A DNA stretch of 64,000 bases, taken from contig CM077820.1 of NCBI GenBank assembly GCA_039720395.1, forward strand, positions 51,327,666 to 51,391,665, given 5' to 3'. This DNA comes from Liquidambar formosana. Lineage: Eukaryota; Streptophyta; Magnoliopsida; Saxifragales; Altingiaceae. A model generated the notes under the pieces. It was not told where the DNA came from and did not search any database. It saw nothing but the letters and a program-made list of their open reading frames with translations. Positions 33,359 to 44,885 of this stretch are shown here, one piece after another (the stretch's first letter is position 1; every line of letters begins with the position of its first letter). Made by a program: the position numbers and the translations under genes.

Positions 33359-33737
33359 TGTATGGGCAGGGGCGGAGTCAGGATTTATCTTCAATGGGGG
33401 CACTGTGCTATGATTCTGTGAAGTGGGAATTGGGAATTGGGAACTGGGAACTGGGAACTGGGAACTAAAAGCCCTAGAAAGCATTTTTTTGAAAAAATTA
33501 CTTTTTAGTAATCATATTTCAATTTAATACCAAAAAAGGATTTTTTGTTAACTTATTACAAATTAACTATAAATATATTTTAAAATGACTACAATCTTCC
33601 TCTTTTTGGTATTATGTTGAAAAATAGTCATCGAATAGTAATATCTCTCTCCCAAAAAAAAAAACACAACCCTTGGTTGAGCCAATAGGAGCACGTGCCT
33701 CCAAAGGCCCCCACCTGGCTCTGCCCATGTGTATGGG
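33359..33737. mobile_element. hAT-type MITE with perfect 8-bp duplication
   Basis: The element 33367-33729 (363 bp) starts CAGGGGCGGAGTCAGG and ends with the inverted copy of CATGGGCAGAGCCAGG. It is flanked by tgtatggg on both sides (33359-33366 and 33730-33737). It contains a short tgggaac tandem repeat (about 33424-33465). No transposase. Confidence 0.85.
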
Positions 33738-33769
33738 CTTTGTACTATTTCATTGAATACTAATAATTG

Positions 33770-34330
33770 AGTAAAAATGCTAAAGGGAAAAAGTTACAAT
33801 CGGGTCAATATCGATTAAGTGAGCTAGGGTAGATACTTACTATGGAAATATAGCCGTATGTTTCAATCTTAATACACCACATTAGTCAAGTAAAATTTTA
33901 ATTATGTATATATTAACTCATAAACACCTTTCTTTTCTAAACCGATTTTTATAGGTGAGCTCCACCCAGGGTTCATATCAACCGTCCACCCACACTCGAG
34001 TTAATGTCCAATATAAATTTAAATAATCCAGAGTAGTTCTTATCACTTAACCCTAAAAAAAAAAAAGAAAAAAAAAAAGGAAGAAATCCAAGAAAAGGAT
34101 AAGCAGTCGGGCTTATTGAGATAGGGACTCAGTCCCGAAAAGAAAGAAAAATAAAAAAACACAACAGACTTTTTGGGCGAATTGGGGATACCCTTCACTT
34201 TCCTTTTCGGTATTACGGTATCGCGGAGTAATTTGGAAAACAGTCGCTAAAAGGTAATTTCCTTCGATTTGAATATTCTTTAAAGTAAATTCCAATTAGA
34301 CTATAAATTAGTTAACATCTATTGCTACCC
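33770..34330. repeat. Duplicated three-part module, copy 3
   Basis: Blocks 2 and 3 are present: ggtgagctccaccca-ggttc at about 33953, gtccaatataaattta at about 34007, and ggatacccttcactttcc at about 34185. Block 1 is missing or reduced to the aatatcgattaagtgagcta part. The hAT MITE lies just to its left. Confidence 0.65.
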
Positions 34331-36814
34331 TTTCTCAAAAAAATTATAAAATCCTTCAGTATACTTTGTTTTATGTTTTAAGCGTCCCTGTGAGTTGTCT
34401 ACCTTAGTGCTTTTGTGAAATTTTTATTATCCTATTAGTTCTTTTTTTTTTCCCTCTCATTTTGTGGCTGACTTGCTCATTGCTTATCTAACAACCCCTT
34501 TTACACCACAAAATCCTTCCTCCTTTTTTATTTTATTTTATTTTATTTTTTAACGTGAAATATTATTGAAATTATTTAAGTAATATACAATACGTTACGT
34601 TCTTATCATATAAACAGCCTCACTTGGAAGCTCAGCCGAAGAATAGAGGTATTTTATATATCTAAACCTATACAAGCTGAAACATAGGGCGAAATGTGTT
34701 GAGTTAGGCATTTCTTTTTATTGAGTTTCAAATCAAGTTGTACCCTTGTCTCTGACCTATCTAACCTTACATTAATCTCGCTGATGCACAAGGCAATTGT
34801 AACTCTTATGGTGGCATTTGGATGCCTCAAAAGCTTTAAAGCTATACACGTACGCATACTTTGAAAGCCAAAGTGCATCTTGCATTGATCGAGATGGGAA
34901 TGACCCTACTTTTGATAAGTGACATAAAAGCTCGTCAAGTAGGCATATAAGCTTTACAACATAGTATGGAGGAAACGTAAGTCTTTTTCTAACATCTATG
35001 AGCCACAGTTCGAGCAAGCGTTATGAAGAATTCATCATTTTTTTTAACTCACTTTATCTTCTTCTTTTCTTTTTCTTTTTCTTTTTTTTAAAAATTTTTA
35101 ATCAAGCACAAGAAATTAATTGTTACAATTCGAAATAAATAAAACAAATAAGCTAAAGAATAGGAATGGAGTATTCTAGATTAGGACAACCTGGATCGGA
35201 ATAGTTTGATTTGGAATTAGGATAACCTTGTCCATGATTTTTGACCACCAGAATAGCCTATCCGTAGATGGAATAACCCTATCTACAATTCTAATCCAGC
35301 TAGAATGGGTTACTCTCCAAATAGCTCTATTCTTTTTAGCTTTAAACCAGCTAATGTTCCTAATGCTTCTCAAAGCATCCTCAAGGCAGTACGAGGGAGA
35401 AAGTAGGCAAGGTCGGTGGTAGGCCTCATTAAAAGCTCAAGGCCCATGGACAACTCGAAGACCAACTCGAAGCTTAGCCCAAGCTCGAGCTCGAGCTCGA
35501 GCCTAGCTCGAATGCCCTTGGGCTAGGCCTGGGTCTTTAGTTAAAGCCCGAAGCCCAAAACTGTAGCATTATTTATAACTTACTAGATATGGGCACACGT
35601 GCGTTGCACATGAATATTATTTAAATAAAAAAATTTATAAATTATATATATTGAACATGAAAATCTAATTATTTGTTACTTTTGTATTAATTTAACTTAT
35701 TAGAATAAACGCTCAACACAATAGGTCAAAATTCCTTCAATTGTTAGGAGTTATGGAAGGAATAAGAAGTTAGGTAGAACACATGCATAATAGTGGAGGT
35801 TGTATAGAATTTATGAAGTGAACATAAATTGTGTTATCTTTTTTCCTTCTTTTTTGTTAGAAAATAAACATTCTTAATTGGTTAAATATAAAACATTCTT
35901 AATTTGTTAAATATGGGAGGCAAATAAATATTTAAAATAATGATCTAATGGTCAATCAAAAGTGTTTCTAAAGTATAAACTTTTATAGGTAGTATAAATA
36001 TAATATAATTTAATATGTGATACAAGAGCATCTTTGAGGGAGGTAGCCAAAAAAAAAAAAAAAAAAAAAAAGGTAACAAATCTGTCTTTTGCTACCTTAT
36101 GTGGGCTGTGGCAATTTGCTATTTCAATTTGAGATGTGCATTCCAAAGGGAAGTAGCAAACATAATTATTTTATTTTTATTTTCTATATTTTATATTTTT
36201 GATCCTTTTAAATATTATTTAATTTATTTTTTTAATAAGTGAAATTGATCCCTCATAATATAGTTTTTCTTACTTTTTCTTAAAAAAAATTTCTCAATTT
36301 TATTTTTATATGGTATCATCATCTACATTTTTTTTTTTTTGTTCACTTAGAGATTGAAAAGAGATTGGAGATCGAGATTTTCATTTTATTTTTTTCCTTT
36401 TTCTTTTTCCCCCTACCTTCCCATCAACAACCAAATTCAAGCAAAATAATAATAATAATTATCGTATACATATATGACCCATTCCAACAATTTCCACGTT
36501 ACAATCAAAACACATTCAAGGGTTTTCCTACTCTACCCAAAATTCTCGAAAACAACTACCCCCAACCACAAACAAATTCAGCATTATATGAATTTTTACA
36601 AAATTTCAAGAAATACATAATAAAAGTATAAAACACTCACGTAACAGCCCCTTGAGATCCGGTATCGTCTCCATGTATCGTTTCCATGATGTGGATATTT
36701 AGTTTATGACTGCGCTGGGAAGTAGGTGTGCCTCTAATAGGCCATTCTCTTTTGCTAGAGAATGAGAGAAAGAGGGAGATACGAAGTCAAAAGAAGTAAG
36801 GTTAGATAGGAAGT
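34331..36814. other. Long stretch without a recognisable gene
   Basis: It holds AT-rich DNA, a poly-T/poly-A region near 35060-35095, a ctcgag-rich cluster (35457-35515), and a poly(A)22 near 36049. A repeated cattcttaattggttaaatat pair lies at about 35867 and 35893. Frames here (for example 35373-35176 minus) show no known domain. Confidence 0.5.
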
Positions 36815-38835
36815 GAATATGCAAAAGAGGCTTGGAATATCCGTGAGAAAACTCATGAAGGTACCATATATGTTAAAAATACTAAAATTCAAATGCTCAC
36901 TGCCTTGTATGAACAAAAGACTATGAAAGAAGATGAAGTGTTTGATGAGTTTAATGCTAGATTGAGTGATATTGTCAATTCTAAGTTTTCCTTAGGTGAT
37001 GTTATGTCTGATGCTACAATCAATAGGAAAATCCTTAGATCTTTGCCTATTAGGTTTCTCCTTAAGATTACTTCCATTGAAGATAATAAAGATTTAGATA
37101 TTATGAAAAAGGAAGACTTGGTTGGTGAAATTTAGAATTATGAAATGAAGTTTTGCAAACATAAGAAAAAACTTAAGAACATTGGAATTGCCTTGAGTAT
37201 TATGAGTAAGAAGTCTAGCAGACATAATTCTAGGACTAATTCTGAATTTGATATTTCTAAGGAGGACATTGCCTACTTTGTTAAAAAATTTAAGAAATTC
37301 TTCAGAAATCCTAGAGGTAGTGTTTCTAATTCTAGAAATAGTAATGGTGCTAGCTCTAGTAGGTACAATGGATCTAACTCTAGTAAAAGTAGTGGTTCTA
37401 TTTTCAATAAAGATAGGAGGGATAGAAATAGGTCTAGATCTTAGCCTAGAACTCAGGAGGAGAGACCAAGTGATATGAATGATGAGAGAGATAAAATTCA
37501 ATGTTATGAATGTCATGGTTTTGGTCATATTGCTCCTGAATGTGCTAATACTAAGAAGAAACAAAGTAGTGGTTAGAATAATGGAAAGAGATATAATGCT
37601 ACCTTGAGTGACAGGGAGACTGAGTCAGATTCTGAGAATTCCTCTCAAGGAGAATAGGATAACTTCAATTTTATGGCCTTTACTTCTATTCACCAGGTTA
37701 ATGATAAAATCTCATCAAGTGTTATTGATTTTAAGAGTCAGGGGGAGTCTGAAAAAGATGAGATTAATTCTGAAAATTTTGAAAATATGATTGAATCTGA
37801 TGAAGAAGAAGAAGACCTTCAATTAGCTTATGATAAGTTGTTTGAAGAGTGTCTAAAAACCAAAAGTCTAATAAATCTCTATAAATTAAGGATAAAACTT
37901 TTGAAAAAGAGATAGAGACTTTAAAGATGGAATTGTCTAATTCTAAGGGTCATAAGAGTCAGTTGAGCACTCAGAAAGCACTTCTTGCCAATGAAGTGGT
38001 TCGACTTGAAAATGAGAGATTTGAGTTATTTGAGTCTAAGAGAAGTCTTGAGCTGAAAGTAGTAAATATTGAAAAAGACTTGAAGACTGAGATAGGAGAT
38101 TTTGAGAAAATGTTAAAAGGTAAAGAGACCTTAGACAAGTTGTTAGGTGTAGGACAGAGTTCTAATAATAGGTGTGGTTTAGGTTTTGTTAGTGATAGGG
38201 TTACTCCTAGTTCATCTAAAACCATGTTTGTCAAGGCTCAAGAATCTCAAGTGATTAAGTCTGTCATTCCTCCTCCTATCGTGTCTTTAAAGTGAGTCCC
38301 TATTTGTGTTCATTGTGGGTTAAAAGGACACATTAGACCTAGATGCCCAATCCTTACGGAGAATCAAGAGTTACCTAGGAAGAATCCACCTATGAAGGTA
38401 GATAGTGACTTCCATAGGCAAGTGAAGAGGTCTAATAGATATGATATTCCTTATGTTTGGAATAGATCCTCTCCTACGAGTACTCTTATGTGTCATCATT
38501 GTGGTAAGATGGGTCACATTCGTTCTAATTGTTTTTATCTTAGGAATGGTTCTTCTAGGTCTTCTAAAAATCCTGTCTTGAATTGGGACAATGTAGGTGA
38601 TTGTCTTAGGAAGCTATGTCAAGAGGTTGTTGATTTGAGACAAATTGCCCATAGAGGATTAGGCACTTCTTCCCGTGATCCTATGAGTGATTCTATACAA
38701 GCTGTGAGTTTTCCTAGAGAGAGATTCACTGTTAGGAAAGAATGGGTAAAGAAAAAGGATTTTGAATGTCTTATCCCACTTGTTAGTGTTGTGCAAAAGG
38801 ATAAGGGTAAAGGCATTGTGCTAGATTCTAGTTGA
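36815..38835 (+). pseudogene. Ty1/copia gag (SIRE/Maximus-like), decayed
   Basis: The plus strand encodes a UBN2-type gag: K-E-A-W-N-I, THEGTIYVKNTKIQMLTALY and E-D-E-V-F-D-E-F-N-A-R-L, with ILRSLP (about 36820-37135). A CCHC knuckle CYECHGFGHIAPEC follows at about 37501-37542. Next come an acidic and coiled-coil-like segment (37780-38130) and two more CCHC knuckles: CVHCGLKGHIRPRC (about 38308) and CHHCGKMGHIRSNC (about 38491). Defects are four in-frame TAG stops (37133, 37442, 37574, 37655), a frameshift near 37870-37890, and a TGA at 38293. The gag N-terminus is missing. Protease, integrase, RT and RNase H are absent downstream. Confidence 0.8.
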
Positions 38836-39528
38836 GTTGGTTTTTGTCCGAAATGACATTAAACTACCCATGGTCCGCAAAGACCTTAAACTATCCATTG
38901 TGCTCTTGGTGTGATCTTTTTTTTTATGTCATTCATATTGTTCCTAGAGTTATGGAGTATTTAGGATTTATTGTTTTTGTGTGTGTTTTTGTTTTTCTTT
39001 GGAGTTTATTTGTTTTCATTTTTTCATTGGTATAAAAAAAAATGAAAAATTTAGAAAGACCAGAAAGATTTTCTGGTGTGCTTTGCTATTCTTGGCTAGT
39101 TGTGTGTTTTAATTATATATGATTTGCATTAAAATTTTGAGACGATTTTCATCATGATTGCCATATTGAGTGGAAATTTATACATTGATAAATTTGATAT
39201 TTAGTTTAATTCTCTTAAGCACACTTAGTGAAGTAGTTCTGAATTTACATGCTATACACTGCACCACTGACATATGACTTTGGGGTTTTTAGACTAATTC
39301 TATGAATTGTTAAATCTATGTATGAAATTTCTTGGGATGCTAGAATTTGAATGACTTATATGTTATTCACATCCCTATGTCCCATAAAAAGGGCTACCTT
39401 CGCGTTGTTTGAAGCTAACGTGAGGTAATTCATAAAGAAAGCTAATTGAGTGAAAGTATGAAAGCCATCATGTCGATGATAATATATATATATATATATA
39501 TATATATTGATGTTGAGCTTCAATAAAA

Positions 39529-39559
<31 letters not shown>

Positions 39560-40674
39560 AAATATGGGAAAGGTACAAAACTTGATACCTGCAAAATAAT
39601 TCCCAAAGCTCATAGCAAAATAAAAAGAAAACATTACAAAGGGTGAAAAGCAATCTTTTCAATTCTAACATGGTTTGAATTCTTTTTCTTTATTTCTTTG
39701 GAATTATTAGACTTTGTTTAACATAAGTAGTTTTGCCAACCGACCCCGTTGGCGTTGTCAGTGCATTATACATTTAGCATGTGAACTTTCTTGAAAAACT
39801 TTTCTAATCGTGCATAAGTGTGTTAGACTTCATTGAAAATTTGCAATTATGTCCTTGATGACTCATGTGCTTCTATATTGTGGAATGATGTCTCAATTTT
39901 AGTTCTTTTTCTATATTTGTGGAACATCCTAACATATCCTCGTATTGTCAAGTGCACATGTTTTGTTTATTCTTATTTATTATTATTATTTTTTTGGTGC
40001 ATTATTTGAGGGGGAGTTAAGAATGTTTGTCAAAGTGAATATTAGTTGTTATCTCTTATGTCCTCATCTTGAGTACATTTTTTTATATATATATATTTTT
40101 GTCTCTTGATGTGAGAATGTTGATGCTGGTGATGTTGAGATTGGATCCTAGTTTAGGACTCTTTGATGTTTTCATCTCTTTGATATGCTGTTTTTAAAGC
40201 TTGGTTAATGACATCACTTGGTTCTTCTTGCCATTCTTTGATTTGCCTCTGATGTGGTTTCATTCTTTTATATGTGTACTTTCCTTTGTCAATTCATGAC
40301 AAAAAGGGGGAGAATAGTTTTGAGTTTGAGTTTGTATGTTTAGGAGAGAATATTGGTATGCTTGGGGGAGAATATCTATATGTTTAGAGAATAATAGAAT
40401 TTCATTGAGTATTGAGTTTTTAATCTATTTCTGTGATATTATGTTTGGATATTGTTTGTTCTTGTTTGCAGATCACAGATCACAAATCACAGGTTGATAG
40501 GTTGAGTGTGAGATTTAGTATAGTTGTTGGTTCTTTCCATGTAATATTTCTTTATCGAGTTGTAATTCTCATATTGAGTTTAGGACTTGTTCAGTTTTGT
40601 GGTTTGGGAATAGGTCTTATATCTCATGTCGAGATTTAGGTTGGTTTTGTCACGAAATTGTCAAACGAGGAGAT
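38836..40674 (+). other. Non-coding interior of the gag-only element
   Basis: No pol motif was seen in any frame. It contains (AT)n and (ATA)n tracts at 39482-39555 and repeated gggggagaat motifs (40307-40370), as found near the 3' end of Copia elements. Confidence 0.5.
39482..39553. repeat. (AT)n and (AAT)n microsatellites
   Basis: About 26 bp of alternating AT, then after 20 bp a run of about nine AAT/ATA triplets. Confidence 0.9.
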
Positions 40675-41640
40675 TGTAAGGTCCGTGTTTTTAATGTTGT
40701 CATATTCCGTGCCAAAGGATGATTGAGTCTTGGGTTGATTGAAGATTGATGAAGTTGCAAAGTTGAGACAAAGTGTGGATTTCAAAGCTTCGACTCACAA
40801 TTGTTCTTAGAAAAGGTAAGTGACTGTAGAAGCCTGAGTCTTAATGTTTAAAAATTATTTCAAATCTTTTTCAATATTTCTTTATTTATAAATATGGTTT
40901 TGAAAATGATTTTTGTTGCTTCTGAGGTTTTTTTGCCTAGGTGGATCGATCCATGGTATTTTAAAGGCAACTTTTGATTCTGCCAAGGTGGATCGATTCA
41001 TTGTATTTTAAAAATGCAACTTTTGATTCTGCCTAGGTGGATTGATCCAGATCCACGGCTTAGGTAGATCGATCCATGCTACTCTAGAAATGCTAATTTT
41101 GATTCTGTAAACCCGAATCGATCCGGCATGAACTTGGATCGATTCGGGCTCGTAAAAAATAGTTTTTAAAGTTTTTAAAACTTACCTTTTTAATACCAAA
41201 ACATGGTACAGCCACTTGGGGTTTCTTAGACTATATATATAGAGTCTTTTATCATTGAGAGTGTGAAGCAAGCCTCACTCTATTAGGGTTTTCATTGTTC
41301 ATCTTCTTAAAACCTCTCTAGAGCACTTTAACCTAAGTTTTTCACTCATATGCTCTAGAGACCTTCAAAACACACACTATTCACAACCTTAGATGATTGT
41401 GAGACCGTTGCAACGGTGATCGAGCTTGCGAGTTCGTGATTGAAGGCATCGCTGTGAAAGAGGTTGGTTGCGACCAAAGCCGTGACGACGGAGATCGATC
41501 ATGTGTGATCGTGGGAGTAAAGACAACTGCATGAGTCCTTGTGTGGTCTGTAAGTGTGTCTTGTACTCATTGATTTCATAGTGGATTAGCTTCAACTAGA
41601 TGAGGTCCCGTGGTTTTTCTCATCTAGGGTTTTTTACGTA
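40675..41640 (+). repeat. 3' LTR of the Copia element
   Basis: It starts tgtaaggtccgtg right after a purine tract. U3 carries palindrome-rich repeats with ggatcgatcc (40940-41150), and a TATA box (ctatatatatagag) lies at about 41231. The transcribed part contains a U5-like end, gaggtcccgtggtttttctc. The 3' boundary is uncertain (about 41630-41770), since no second LTR is available for comparison. Confidence 0.6.
40935..41155 (+). repeat. Repeats with the GGATCGATCC palindrome in the LTR U3
   Basis: Five imperfect copies of (a/c)ggtggatcgat(c/t)ca or its reverse occur, separated by related aacttttgattctg spacers. Such U3 repeats can be promoter or enhancer elements, but no activity can be inferred from sequence. 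Confidence 0.7.
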
Positions 41641-42729
41641 AAAAATCCCTTTTTACGTAGCTAAATAAATAAATTCATTGAAAAATAAATTTATTTATTT
41701 TTTAGATGAAAATACTTTTTCATTAAATATTTATTTATTTTTTATTTGATGGACGCCACTATTGTGATTAGCTATTAGCTATAAGGGGAAACAAAGATGG
41801 TCAAAAGGTCTTAATTTGTTTATTGTTTAGTTTTCTTCATTCTTTTGATTCCAATTCTATATGGCTCGTAAGTCGTAAGTGAAGGATGAAGATACCCTAT
41901 TTATCAGCTCTTTAGTCTAAATTCTCAAAAACATAAAAATGAGCCATGAACCAAAGATGCACTAATGTAATGGATGATTTCGTGTATATAAAAGGATAGT
42001 TACAAAAGATGTAATAATATATTTTCACATGGCTCTGCAAGTGCAGCCCTGGAATTTTTTGTGCAAATCTGGCCCAATTTATATGTTTGGCCAGCCTTCT
42101 TTCACCCATGATTTATCACTTTCTGTGAATAAAGTATAAAATAATACAATAGTCGGAATAAAGTTTAAAAATCTTACCATTTGGGGAAAAGAGCCATAAA
42201 TTTCTCCTTGAATTGCACTTTAGGTCTAAAGTATGGGTAAATTTTTACTTTAGAATTCAAATTTTAAATTACATCAATTCAATACCCAAATTATTTTAAG
42301 GGGAATTTTAGTAGGGGTTGTCATAAACCCACATGACCTGGCAAATCTTTCCAATCCGACCCCACCCAATGACATATGGGTAAATTCAATCGATATAGTG
42401 GCGGGTAGTGGTTTAGGAATTTTTTATTTTTTATTTTATTTTTCACAGTTTCATAGACGATTGACGGTTTTTAAAGAAAAAATTCAATCCCAACCCACCT
42501 ACTTGCATATGTTTTTTATATTTGATAAAATTAAACATTAACTCTTCTCCTTTTCTACTCCTTTAAAATTGGGCGATAAATGTTCTTTTAAATCCTATTT
42601 TTCATAATGTTTAGTAGTATATAATTAGGTGTAATATTACTGAATCAGTTTTTTGCATATTGTTCAAGCTTATGTTTTTTTGTTTCTAATTTTATACTTA
42701 TTTAATTTTATATTTTTTTTGAAGTTAAT
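41641..42729. other. AT-rich stretch, no gene seen
   Basis: It includes a decayed one-ended relative of the 17343 MULE terminus (about 42205-42300, ttgcactttaggtctaaagt). No coding sequence is supported. Confidence 0.45.
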
Positions 42730-43004
42730 TATTCCCTTTGTCTCATGAAGATATGCCAAGTTTGGCAAAACACGCAGTTTAAAAAAAGTCATCATTATTT
42801 TGACTTATCATTTATTAAATTCTATCTTTCCATAAATACCCTTTCCTACACGGTATTAGGTCTTGTGTTGAGAGTAATCATTGAAATAATAAAGGGTAAT
42901 ATAGGAAAGTAAAAAACATTGTGGTTTGACTTTTTAAAATGGACAAACATTTTGGGACACAAATAGTAAGAAAAATGGCCTATCTAAGTGGGACAGAGGG
43001 AGTA
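42730..43004. mobile_element. Stowaway (Tc1/mariner) MITE
   Basis: The termini ttccctttgtctcatgaaga (left) and, inverted, ctccctctgtcccact (right) are typical of plant Stowaway elements. TA dinucleotides flank both ends (42730-42731 and 43003-43004). The body is 271 bp. Confidence 0.75.
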
Positions 43005-43460
43005 TATAATTGAAATGTTACAATTATATATAACTGAAAGGCCTACTGGATCAAAATGGTATGAGTACTACTACACGAGACCAGTCCTTCCAACGAAATC
43101 GTTGGGCAACTGATGTAGATTGTTTTTTTAAACGGTTTCCGTCAAAACTAACAGAATTTAAAACAATGATTTGATGAAATTACCCATTCGTCTTCCACTT
43201 CCAAAGCATCAATCTTCTTTCTCTTTCTGTAACTCCACCCTTTCTCTTTCTATACCCAACCCCAAACAAACTCACAGTCCTTCTCCCTCCGCATCTTCCT
43301 CTACAAAGTAAGAGACACGGCCACATATTTTTGTGAGAAAAACTAGTTTGATCCAACCACCTAAAAAAAAAAAAAATGAGCATGAAGAATAAGAAGAAGA
43401 CGAGAGAGAAACTTACTTTTTGGGATTTTAACTAGAAAAAATTAGTTTTCTTTTAATGAA

Positions 43461-43702
43461 AATCTAGCTAAGTTTACAAAAATCTAGCTGAGTTTGTAAA
43501 AATTTAGCTAAGTTTACAAACAAAACTAGCTAAGTTTACAAAAAATCTAGCTAAGTTTATAAAAATTTAGCTAAGTTTACAAACAAACCTAGCTAAGTTT
43601 ACAAAAAATCTAGCTAAGTTTACAAAAATCTAGCTAAGTTTATAAAAATTTAACTAAGTTTACAAACAAACCTAGCTAAGTTTAAAAAAAAACCTAGTTT
43701 AC
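43461..43702. repeat. Minisatellite, ~20-bp unit aatctagctaagtttacaaa
   Basis: There are about eleven and a half copies of a 19-24-bp unit built on tctagctaagtttac. Variants alternate (tttagc, cctagc, ctaagtttat) in a recurring order, indicating a higher-order unit. Confidence 0.9.
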
Positions 43703-44019
43703 TTACAAAAACCTTTTAGATCTATAGCGGTGTTGGAAGATGCATAGATTTGCGACTTTTGTGCAACCATTGATTGTGCTTTGGTATTGTTTTTGCAAAT
43801 TAGTAAAGGGGCTAGAAAGAAAGAAGGAGCACCCATTGATGGCCGTGGATGACTGTGTCGGTATTGGAGACTTTGCCGGAAGAAAACAGCCGTTGTGGTT
43901 CCTTGAAGAGGAGATAGTGAGAAAAGAGGGAGTGAAGAAAAACTAAAGAGAAAGTAGGAAAGAAGGTAGGCAGAAAAAGAGGAGTAGAGTTATTAATAAA
44001 GTGAATCTGTATAATATAC

Positions 44020-44145
44020 AAATATAATTAATAAAGGAAGAGAAAGATAGAGAGAGAGTGATAGAGAATCTGACAAGTGAGGTATATTTACAATTAATAA
44101 AGGAAGAGGGAGAGTAAGAAAGAGTGATAGAGAATTGACAGGAGA
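44020..44145. repeat. Tandem duplication of a ~70-bp purine-rich block
   Basis: The block aattaataaaggaagag and the following gtgatagagaa occur twice (about 44026-44076 and 44092-44136). Confidence 0.7.
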
Positions 44146-44619
44146 TGGGGTACAGTTTTCAACTTTATTGGGGAAGATTTGCTTCTCACGAGGTGCAGGG
44201 GTTTTCTCCAAAGAAGATATGCCTTTTTATTTCTTTCAATATAAAAGGGTAATTATGGAATTACACAGTCACGGCTTTACAAAATCGTCAAAATACAGTC
44301 GGCGTACAAAGTATTTTCCAAATGGTAATGGCTTACCTAAAGTTTAATCCGCTAATTCACCTGTCAATTCAATGTGGTGTGTAGGTGAAATTGCCCGATC
44401 ATGTGAACAGAAGTAGATGATAATTGTATTCACTCGTTAGTATGTGGGGAGATTGTAGATGAGTCCCAAATCCGATTCGACTCTACTCATGAGCACCCAT
44501 ACGTAAATTTTAGATTGATCGGCATGTGAGAAAATAATTATAGTTAATAGTTTTTGTTAGTTAAGTTAGCACGAATTAAATATTTATTTAAATATATAAT
44601 AATAATTTTAAAAATTTAA

Positions 44620-44885
44620 AAGAAAAGTAGAGATTAACAAATCGTTTGAAAATCAGACTTTTGGGAGACCCATTCCATATCGAAGACCAGCCTGCTTCCT
44701 TGTTAAGGAGTTGAGATAGGAATAGGAAATTTCTTAAAAAGGGAAATATATTTGTATAAAGAAATTCCACTTTAGACTGGAACTCCACTTCTGTACCGCC
44801 TTATAAATTCGTCCGGTGCACCCACACGAACAGAGCTACTACTCCAACCAAAGGCAGAGGACCTTCTTTTTCTCTTCTCTCTGAG
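44620..44885 (+). promoter_or_regulatory. Promoter region and 5'UTR exon of DUF295 locus C
   Basis: A TATA-like cttataaattcg lies at 44799-44810, and a CT-rich leader ends at ctctctgag|gtagt (donor at 44885/44886). The upstream block gataggaataggaaatt plus gggaaatatatttgta resembles 22905-22945 in locus A. The start site is inferred. Confidence 0.5.

Larger units (their letters stand above)
36815..41640 (+). mobile_element. gag-only Copia-type LTR retrotransposon, 5' end lost
   Basis: The gag fragment is followed by ~1.8 kb of non-coding DNA and then a purine-rich tract and a 3' LTR. A candidate polypurine tract is caaaaagggggagaa (about 40302-40316); a second one, caaacgaggagatt, directly precedes the LTR start at 40675. 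No 5' LTR or primer-binding site is seen to the left. No pol domain is present, so it resembles non-autonomous gag-only (TR-GAG type) elements, or an autonomous copy with a deletion. Confidence 0.65.
43005..44600. other. Repeat-rich stretch, no gene seen
   Basis: It contains a minisatellite and a ~70-bp tandem duplication (listed separately). Frames at 43740-43946 (plus) and 43383-43180 (minus) show no recognisable domain. Confidence 0.45.

Noticed and set aside
35455..35520. Cluster of ctcgag motifs as a regulatory array
   Set aside because: Looks like a short simple repeat in a decayed MITE-like region; no promoter context.
37094..37564. 156-codon minus-strand ORF opposite gag
   Set aside because: Antisense shadow of the Copia gag frame.
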